From Erinaceus europaeus (lineage: Eukaryota > Chordata > Mammalia > Eulipotyphla > Erinaceidae): a stretch of DNA of 64,000 nt. Within the stretch, counting starts at the first letter, position 1. Every line of letters begins with the position of its first letter. The stretch lies in the NCBI RefSeq assembly GCF_950295315.1, contig NW_026647594.1, positions 37,174 through 101,173 of the forward strand, in the 5' to 3' direction. Positions 57,425 to 64,000 of the stretch are shown in pieces. The notes below the pieces were generated by a model. It had not been told where the DNA came from and did no database searches. It saw nothing but the letters and a program-made list of their open reading frames with translations. The position numbers were made by a program, and so were the translations under genes.

Positions 57425-57562
57425 TGAAAAGAGACCACGTAGCTGCGGTCATCCCAGCCCAAGACCAGCGATGTGCGGGCTCTCGCTCCATTCCTTGAGT
57501 TGTGTGCCACCCACATGTCCAGCAGGGGCACCCAGTACTTGATTCTGCAGTCACTGTTGAAC
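57425..57562 (-). CDS. Copy B exon 3: PH domain, second half
   Basis: 138 nt, acceptor CTCTCCAG|GTTCAA, donor TCA|GTAAGA. Encodes ..RIKYWVPLLDMWVAHN.. and ends SLVLGWDDRSYVVSF. It lacks three codons of the central loop present in copy A; the frame is kept. Confidence 0.65.
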
Positions 57563-58036
57563 CTGGAGAGGGAACAGAGCACAGAGCAGTTAGCTTGCAT
57601 CTCCAGCATTCTGGGAGCAGCTGGGTTTCTCCTGGGGAGATAGTGGGTGTGTTTCTGTGGCTCCTTCCCCTCTGAGCTGAGCCTTGAGAGCACAGCAGAG
57701 GGAGGGCTGGGGCCTGAGTGCTGTGTGTTGACTGGAGCCGGGCCCAGGATGTCCCTGAACACTCCTGACCAGTGGGAGGAAAGCAGCCATTTTCCTGAAC
57801 ATTGCAGAACAATTAGATACCCCCCTATATTTATGAGCTCGCTAAGAGAACCTTTCACTCATTTAGCATCTTTCCTGTTGCTTGCTTGTTAGCCATAATG
57901 GTCCGTGATCATATTTCCCTTATTAATTGTATGGAAATTGCAATTAATATGTTAGTTCATTATTGTCATCCTAAAAGTGCTTGAGGATACTAATAAAATA
58001 AATCATGCATTACAATGTTAGTTAAGAATATTTTCT

Positions 58037-58217
58037 GGATGTCTACCCCTCACCACAGAGTTTTTACTTTGGTGCCTTACTTACAAGTTCATCAGGTCCT
58101 GCTTTTAGTTTCCCTTTCAGATCTTCTTACTCAACTTCTGTTGATGAGTGGGATCATACCCCTCCTACCCTATGTTTTTGTTAATTTATCCTTTCTTTAA
58201 ATAAAAAAAAAATTTTT
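58037..58217 (+). mobile_element. 5'-truncated L1 with TSD
   Basis: Lineage L1 3' end (CCCCTCCTACCCTATGTTTTTG, poly(A)) between AAGAATATTTTCT at 58,024-58,036 and 58,218-58,230. Empty in unit A. Confidence 0.85.
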
Positions 58218-58230
58218 AAGAATATTTTCT

Positions 58231-58425
58231 GGGCTGGGCGGTAGTGCGCAAGGACCCGGGTTCAAGCCCCGTCCCCACCTACAGAGGGAAAGCTTCGCAA
58301 GTAGTGAAGCAGGGCTGTAGGTGACTCTCTGTTTTTCTCCTTCTCCCTATCACCCTCTTCCTTCTCGATTTCTGGCTTTCTCTATCCAATAAGTAAATAA
58401 AGATAATTTTTTAAAAAGTTAAAAA
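58231..58425 (+). mobile_element. SINE inserted at the same target site
   Basis: GGGCTGGGCGGTAGTGCGC head, tail AAGTAAATAAAGATA, between AAGAATATTTTCT at 58,218-58,230 and 58,426-58,438. Part of the head is deleted. Confidence 0.88.
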
Positions 58426-58483
58426 AAGAATATTTTCTATGAGTCCCAAACAATTAAGTTGAATTTTCCATATCTATTATTTT

Positions 58484-59050
58484 TAATTGCCACTGAGGTT
58501 ATCACTGTGGCTTGGTGGCTACATGATGAATCCACTGTTTTTGTGGGTCATTTTCCTGGTTTTTGTTTGTTTGTTTTAATATATACTTATTTATGTATTT
58601 ATTCCCTTTTCTTGTCCTTTTTTTTTTATTGTTGTGGTTATTATTGTTGTTGTTGATGATGATATTGTTGTTGGAAAGGACAGAGAGAAATGGAGAGAGG
58701 AGGGGAAGATAGAGGGAAGAGAAAGATACCTGCAGACCTGCTTCACCGCTTGTGAAGCGATTCTCCTGCAGGTGGGGAGCTAGGGGCTCGAACCAGGATC
58801 CTAATGTTGGTCCTTGCACTTTGTGTCACCTGTGCTTAATCCGCTGTGCTACTGCCCAACTCCCTGTTTTGTTGTTTTTAAAAGGACTGAGAGAATTAAG
58901 ATGGTAAGATGACTGAGTGGAAGAGAGGAATGAAACCTACAGCCTTGCTAACTGCTCATGCATCTTTCCCTCTGCAGATGGGGAGTGGGGATTGAACCTG
59001 GGTTTTAGGCCATGGATGCTCAACCAGGTGTGCCACCACCACCCAGCCAC
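58484..59050 (-). mobile_element. Old SINE, long form, split by a younger SINE
   Basis: Partner of 31,040-31,305. Split at the TTTGTTTGTTTT side by the SINE at 58,583-58,865. Confidence 0.7.
58583..58865 (-). mobile_element. Young-type SINE nested in an older SINE
   Basis: GGGCTCGAACCAGGATCC B-box side, ends CTACTGCCCAACTCCC. Absent from unit A. Confidence 0.88.
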
Positions 59051-59339
59051 CCAGTCTCAGTTTCTAAGGGTTTTTCATGCCTTTAAAGCTTAAGTTATTG
59101 AAAATTTGCTTTCATAAATTTGTATTCGTAATTATCTCACTTAGAGTCTGGCAAAGCATGAAAAGCTGCTTTAGTACTGTGCCCACCTAAACCAGGCAGA
59201 GGCTCATGTACCATGAGCAGGACCATGGACATGAGCAAAGGGAACTGCACGGTGGGAGCTGTGACTGGGTGTCTCTCCTCTCTGTTCCCTTCCCAATCTC
59301 CTTCTCTGTCTCTCAGGTACTTAAAAAGAAATTTGAGGG

Positions 59340-59455
59340 TGGTGGGTAGATACTATAATGGTTATGCAAAGATACTCTCATGCCTGAGGCTCCAAAGTGC
59401 CAGGTTCACCCCCACATCCCATCAGCCAGAGCTGAGCAGTGCTCTGGTTAAAAAA
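59340..59455 (+). mobile_element. Third tRNA-type SINE
   Basis: GCCTGAGGCTCCAAAGTGCC, AGGTTCACCCCC, GAGCTGAGCAGTGCTCTGG, poly(A). Absent from the unit A site near 32,480. Confidence 0.7.
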
Positions 59456-59953
59456 AAAATGAGGAGGACTTTGCTCAGCAGTGTTTTCCACTCACTGAAT
59501 TCACTGCCTCTTGTCACAAGAGAATAAATTCAGTCAGTGAATGAATCATTCATTCCCTCAGTCCCAGGTCCCTGTCTCCATGTGCAGGCTGTGAATTCAA
59601 ACACTTTGCAGAAATTCAGTGTGAGTGTCTGTGAGTCCTGGGAAGCAGAGACTGGCTGTGCCTTGTCCTGCCTCCCTCGGGCAGAGCTGGAAGGGCAGAC
59701 ACCTGAAGGAAGAGCAGGCCAGGGGAGGGTCCTCCAGGTTGGTTCCCCTGGGCTCTGTCTCTGCATCTCTCCTTTAGCCTCTCCACCCTGGCTGCCCTTC
59801 CCCAGGACTCTGGCCCTGCCCAGTCTCCCTGCTTCCCCTCAGATTCCCACGCAGTGCTGGACAGAAACCTCGCAGAAAAGCCACCTCTTCTGTCCGTAGG
59901 GCAGCAGAGAAGAGGCAGCTGTGGGGTCAGAAGCAGGAGGAGCAGGTACATAC

Positions 59954-60112
59954 TTTGTGTTGGAGATGAGCAGCACGTTGGAGTATAAGATCAGTTGCCT
60001 TTTCTGCCACCTCCGCCTCTTCAGGAATTTGCCAGGGCCACTGAGGAGGGTGCGGCCATGAGGCAACACTGGGATGTTCCTCTCTTTTAGGCCGCTCTCC
60101 TTTACAGAAGAC
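59954..60112 (-). CDS. Copy B exon 2: PH domain, first half
   Basis: 159 nt, acceptor TTGCAG|GTCTTC, donor CACAAA|GTATGT. Encodes ..NIPVLPHGRTLLSGPGKF.. then RWQKRQLILYSNVLLISNTK. The last 15 residues are almost unchanged from copy A. The first half has many replacements, several of them acidic to basic or the reverse. Confidence 0.65.
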
Positions 60113-61277
60113 CTGCAACACAGCAGACCCCCAGGGCAGCTTGTCAATGAGCAAGTGGGACACAGGGACTCGTGCTAATGTCAACACTCACAAGCATTAC
60201 AGAGGAGTCTCGGTCTCCCAGAAGGACTCAGCACCCTGATTCAGGAGTCCTGAGCTACACAGAGGTCCTGTGAGAGTTGAGATCACTCAGGGCCAGTGGA
60301 GATGGAGGGCAGCTTGAAGGACAGGGCACAGGGTCTGTCACTTTAGTGTCAGGGGACAAGGAAGCAGCAGAGTCTCAGCAGGATCTGGTAGAAAGGAGAC
60401 ACTAAGAGGGAGTGAGGGGGAGTGAGGTTATTGGGGTCCTGGTGCTTGATGCTGGGAGAGGAGCTGAGTGGGGAGGAGAGTGTTCTGCAGACACGTCTCA
60501 CTGGGAGATGAGAAATCTTACCCCATGTCAACAAACTGCCCCTCCACTAAATGAAGGAACAGTTAGAGGACAAAGGAGAAATGACAAATGTTTCAAACAA
60601 GCAACTCAGGTCCATAGCACAGTGTCTAGTTGAACTGAAAATCATGTAGCCCCAAGTGTCATCCCAAGTTCTGCATATGCCAGTGACTCTCTGGCTGTCT
60701 CCTTCCCCTCCCTCTTCTCCTTCCTCTTCCTCTTCCTCTTCCTTTCCCCATCTCCTTCACCCCTTCACTTTCTCTTTCTTATGCTTCTGTCTGTCTCGCA
60801 ATAATAAAAAAAATTACGTAAACAGATATATGACCTTATAGAGATCAAATTGCAGATTACAAGACATCCAAGAGTGTGAAGAGGTCATTTCACTGTGGTC
60901 TCAGGTTAACATACACCCTTAGATAACAGGATTCTGGAAAACTGACTCTAATTTTAACTCAGTCATCACTTTGGCCTTGAGGGAGGCAGGAATCCCAAGA
61001 TCAACAGATAATAAATCAAACATCCAAATGTTTCTCAGCTCAAGGAAGTACTAAGCTATTCCTTGACTGTGCCCTGAGTAAGCCCACAGGACTCTGATCC
61101 TAGCAGGTCAAGTCTTCTCTCTGGCATCAGCAGGAGGGAATCTCATGAGCACAAGTAACCATTCATGAGACCAGGGCTGAAGCTGAGGATTCTGTCCGTG
61201 GGCATCACACAGAGCACATCCTGGGACTGCCCTCCTCCTGCTCTGCCGGTCACACAGGGCATGTGAACAGACTCTAC

Positions 61278-61342
61278 CTTAGGCAGGGCAGCCAGCCCAG
61301 ACATTCTGAAAGCCGCGAAGACTTTCTGGTAGACGCAAACAT
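61278..61342 (-). CDS. Copy B exon 1: start codon and N-terminus
   Basis: ATG at 61,342 with the same upstream in-frame TAG as copy A. 65 nt, starting MFASTRKSSR, donor AAG|GTAGAG in phase 2. Joins exon 2 as AG|G in frame. Confidence 0.55.
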
Positions 61343-61454
61343 CCTCTATTCTTCACTCCTTGACGCTAAAGAGAGAGCTGAACATAGCATTGTGTGCACT
61401 GTCAACTCAGTCTCTAAGACTGAAGATTCCACTGTAGCCAAGGCCACTGGTCTG

Positions 61455-61476
61455 TGATGTCAGAGGTCAAAGGTCA
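61455..61476 (-). promoter_or_regulatory. CRE-like plus perfect DR1 upstream of copy B exon 1
   Basis: TGATGTCA (61,455-61,462) then AGGTCA-A-AGGTCA (61,464-61,476), about 115-135 bp upstream of the ATG at 61,342. A perfect DR1 is a nuclear-receptor (RXR, PPAR, HNF4) half-site pair. The element is retained in both copies. Confidence 0.4.
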
Positions 61477-61591
61477 GTGTCATAACTGACCAGCTAACAG
61501 ACTGAGTCCCTGAAGCAATTTGCATCTTCAGCTTTGAGTTTTTTAATTAGTCCTTTGAAATTTTGTTCTGATAACTATAGACTCCCATGCA

Positions 61592-61715
61592 TTTTTTTTA
61601 AACCAGTACAGTGTTCAGCTCTGGCTTACGGTGGTGTGGGGAATTGAACCTGGGACTATAGAGCCTCAGGCACAAGAGTCTGTTTGCATAAACATTGTGC
61701 TATCTACCCTCCACC
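61592..61715 (-). mobile_element. Third tRNA-type SINE
   Basis: Reverse complement of the family at 59,340: GTTCAGCTCTGGCTTACGG and GGAATTGAACCTGGGAC. Confidence 0.7.
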
Positions 61716-61859
61716 CAACTGCCATGCATTTATTAGAAATAATAGAGATGCGACAAGCCTTGCCCCCATTTCAAGCAGTGGTCATATAATCCTAAAGAGT
61801 AAGTATCACAGTAGGATATTTACATGGATACTGTCAGAGACACACTATTTCCAGAGCAG

Positions 61860-61862
<3 letters not shown>

Positions 61863-61914
<52 letters not shown>
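61863..61914. repeat. (TG)n microsatellite
   Basis: Longer paralogue of 34,661-34,698. Confidence 0.95.
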
Positions 61915-61917
<3 letters not shown>

Positions 61918-62054
61918 AAAGGGAATGTCACTTGGCAAGTGGAATGGCAAAAGAGTTGATATTCTTTGATGACCTTCAACTGTAGTGTAAAAAGTGTACA
62001 TTCAAGTAACCATTAGAGGACTTGATGTAGCCTAGAATAGATCCCTTCGTTTTG

Positions 62055-62318
62055 TTTTGTTTTTTTATTTTTTATATTTATTTACTTTCCCTTTTGTTGC
62101 CCTTGTTGTTGTTATTGATGTTGTTGTTGTTAGATAGGACAGAGAGAAACAGAGAGGAGGGGAAGACAGAGAGGGGGAGAGAAAGATAGACACCTGCAGA
62201 ACTGCTTCACAGCCTGGCCTGTGAAGCGACCCCCCTGCAGGTGGGGAGCCAGAGGCTGGAGTCTGGCCCTTTACGCCTCACAACTGCGCTTAAACTGCTG
62301 CGCTACCGCCCGACTCCC
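62055..62318 (-). mobile_element. Young-type SINE
   Basis: CCCTTTTGTTGCCCTTGTTG to CTACCGCCCGACTCCC. B-box side partly rearranged. Confidence 0.9.
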
Positions 62319-62329
62319 AGTTTTGTTTT

Positions 62330-62505
62330 TTTAAAGAATTTCTTTATTCATGAGAAAGATAGGAGGAGACAGAGAAACAACCAGTCATCACAGGGGCTAC
62401 CAGGATTGAACTCTGGAACTTCACCTCCAAAAGGTTCAGGCAGATTTGCTTTAGCTGCAGTTTTGGGATTCAGCCACCTGAGGGCACTCATCCCCTACAC
62501 ATAGC
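62330..62505 (-). mobile_element. Old SINE-like remnant
   Basis: CATGAGAAAGATAGGAGGAGACAG then GGATTGAACTCTGGAAC; weak head. Confidence 0.4.
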
Positions 62506-62689
62506 AGCAAAATAAACAAAAATCACTCAGTGTTCTTCAGTACCTAGAAACCAGATTCTACTAATAGGTCCATTCACATATTTTAATTGTGAATGATCAA
62601 CTTATGACAGTGCATAATGTTAAATAAGAATCATAGATAGAAACTACATGTAGATTGATATTACGGCTCAGCTAGAGGCATTCAGCAAT

Positions 62690-62860
62690 TTTTAATTCTA
62701 TTGATTTGTTATTGGATAGAGACAGAGAGAAATTGAGAGAAGAGGAGGAGAGAGAGAGGGAGAGAGACAGAGAGACACCTGCAGACCTGCTTCACCACTT
62801 GCAAAACTTTCCTCCTGCAGGTGAGGAATGGAGGCTTGAACCCTGCTCCATCAGAGCCAT
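62690..62860 (-). mobile_element. SINE, head lost
   Basis: TTGGATAGAGACAGAGAG to CTTGAACCCTGCTCC. Confidence 0.7.
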
Positions 62861-62957
62861 CACGGCCACCCATCCCAGAGCCCAGACCCTCCCTGGGCCA
62901 TGTGCCCCATGACAGCAGGGCTGCACTGCAGGTCTGTGGACTGAACAAGGGAGAGGA

Positions 62958-63434
62958 TGCTGAGGAACTCTGTTAATAATCAAGACGACCGAAGCCCAGG
63001 TGGGTGTAGGAGGAAAGGAGCCTTTTATTCCTGCTTGGGCCAGGGGCTCAGATCTTTCTGATAAGTCTGGCACAGGACGGAGGGGAAGCACAGGCTTATA
63101 TGGGGCACAGGATGGAGAGCAAAAAGCATCATCCCAGAAGCAGAGGCTGCAGGTTAAGGGGTGGGACTTGGACCTGCTGCTCAGGGTCTGGTTGCCTTAT
63201 CTGGTTACTGTTATCTTTCCTGCAGAGCTGTGCCTGGGAAAGTTGAGCCTCCACATAAGAGACCCCACTGGGGGTGTGGGGGTCCTCTAGGAGACAGGAG
63301 CTAGTGGGGTTACAGAAGTGCCTTCTCAGTAAAGGTTCAGCCCGGCCTTCACCGGCTCCACCTGTCGTCCCTTGCTCACCCGGGAAGGCCAGCCTGCACT
63401 ACACACCTGCACTGCTTCAGACCTTCTGCACTTC
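62958..63434 (-). mobile_element. Probable LTR, minus strand
   Basis: On the minus strand there is CCATATAAG (63,095-63,103), then about 70 bases later AATAAA (63,024-63,029) and GGCTCC, then a run ending near AGTTCCTCAGCA at 62,958. TATA, poly(A) signal and a CA end in this order are those of a U3-R-U5. The distal end and a target-site duplication could not be fixed. No internal viral sequence seen. Confidence 0.5.
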
Positions 63435-63444
63435 CTAATCCTTT

Positions 63445-63722
63445 ATTACAGTCTCAGGTTTGTTGTTGTTGTTGCTGTTTTGCCTTCAGGGTTATCACTG
63501 GGGCTTCAATCCATTGTTATTGTTATTGCTGTCTTTGGATAGGACAGACAGAAATGGAGAGAGGAGGGGAAGACAGAGAGGGGGAGAGAAAGACAGACAC
63601 CTGCAGACCTGCTTCACTGCCTGTGAAGCGACTCCCCTGCAGGTGGGGAGCTGGGGGCTTGAACCAGGATCTTTGCGCTTGGTGCCAAGTGGGCTTATCC
63701 CGCTGCACCAACGCCTGGCCCC
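63445..63722 (-). mobile_element. SINE, long form
   Basis: GCCTTCAGGGTTATCACTGG to CCAACGCCTGGCCC. Confidence 0.85.
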
Positions 63723-64000
63723 CTATATTTTCAGTCTTTCTGTCCTGTATTGCCGCCCACTTACAAATGCATCACAGGCAGATTATAAACACAAAGTACA
63801 AGCAGGCCAGGGGCAAAATCTGGGCATTCCCCATCGGTGAGTGAATCCCACCTCAGCCCCTGCGGCCAACTTCCAAGCCCCAATGGCTCCCAGCAGGTGT
63901 TGGACACGTGTGTGCAGCTGAGGACAGACCCGTGGCTTTCACACATGCCTGATCTGCGGCTCCTGCTTGGGCCCCTTCCAGGAGACTCAGCCCCCAGAAA
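63723..64000. other. Unassigned, moderately GC-rich end of window
   Basis: No exon boundaries or repeats supported. Confidence 0.3.

Larger units (their letters stand above)
52023..61342 (-). other. ARHGAP20-like gene copy B
   Basis: Direct duplicate of copy A, about 28 kb away in the same orientation. Exons 1 to 5 keep the same splice phases as copy A and are open, despite many amino-acid changes in the PH region. Exon 6 is shortened by 22 nt (frameshifting), exon 7 is kept, and exon 8 is missing. The space where exon 8 should be holds unrelated sequence and a young SINE. The gene may be a pseudogene downstream of the PH domain, or may encode only a PH module. Insertions found only here are a SINE at 58,231, a SINE nested at 58,583, L1 pieces at 55,507 and 58,037, and a SINE at 52,933. 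Confidence 0.55.
51900..62045. repeat. Segmental duplication unit B
   Basis: Direct paralogue of 22,300-35,095. It ends with the same (TG)n microsatellite (61,863) and the GACTTGATGTAGC block near 62,020. Divergence by eye is roughly 10-15% in non-coding parts, so it is a real old duplication and not a collapsed assembly. Confidence 0.8.

Overview
The window looks like mammalian nuclear DNA, most probably from a hedgehog (Erinaceus lineage). The main reason is the very high density of short tRNA-derived SINEs with a TTCGAGCC-type B box, a CACCTGCAG..GCTTCAC core, a pyrimidine-rich stretch ending TCTCTGTCCTATCC and a CAACAA/AAATAAAT tail, together with L1 3' ends, (CA)n microsatellites and LTRs. 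The species assignment is recognition from memory, not a search. No bacterial genes, CRISPR arrays or long single-exon host genes are present. Almost every open reading frame is a shadow of a SINE, an L1, a simple repeat or the CpG-rich block.

Region 1 (1-20,710) is an imperfect palindrome. A left arm (about 7,973-11,620) is repeated in reverse complement at 16,345-19,603, and an outer piece (1-210) is repeated in reverse complement at 20,494-20,710. The 4.7 kb spacer (11,655-16,344) carries a CpG island (about 13,310-14,860) with one possible short first exon. The right arm lacks the 7.8 kb found between the two homologous pieces on the left. In its place are a truncated SINE and a YBX1 processed pseudogene with target-site duplications.

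Region 2 (22,300-35,095, unit A) and region 4 (51,900-62,045, unit B) are direct duplicates. Each carries a minus-strand multi-exon gene whose exons read as a pleckstrin-homology (PH) domain followed by a remnant of a Ras-associating region. I assign it to the ARHGAP20-like (Rho GTPase-activating protein 20-like) family. Five exons in each copy are open and join in phase. The downstream part is damaged differently in the two copies: a solo LTR and frame breaks in A, loss of an exon and a shortened exon in B.

Region 3 (35,100-51,900) is repeat-rich. It holds L1 3' ends, many SINEs, an old L1 split by a younger twin-primed L1, a probable unidentified retrocopy, and at 49,370-51,460 an inverted paralogue of 590-2,760 at the start of the window.

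Region 5 (62,050-64,000) holds SINEs and a minus-strand LTR. The duplicated units, their lineage-specific insertions and the empty sites in the sister copies together give a readable relative history. The PH-containing gene pair and the palindrome with its CpG-island spacer are the parts most worth following up.
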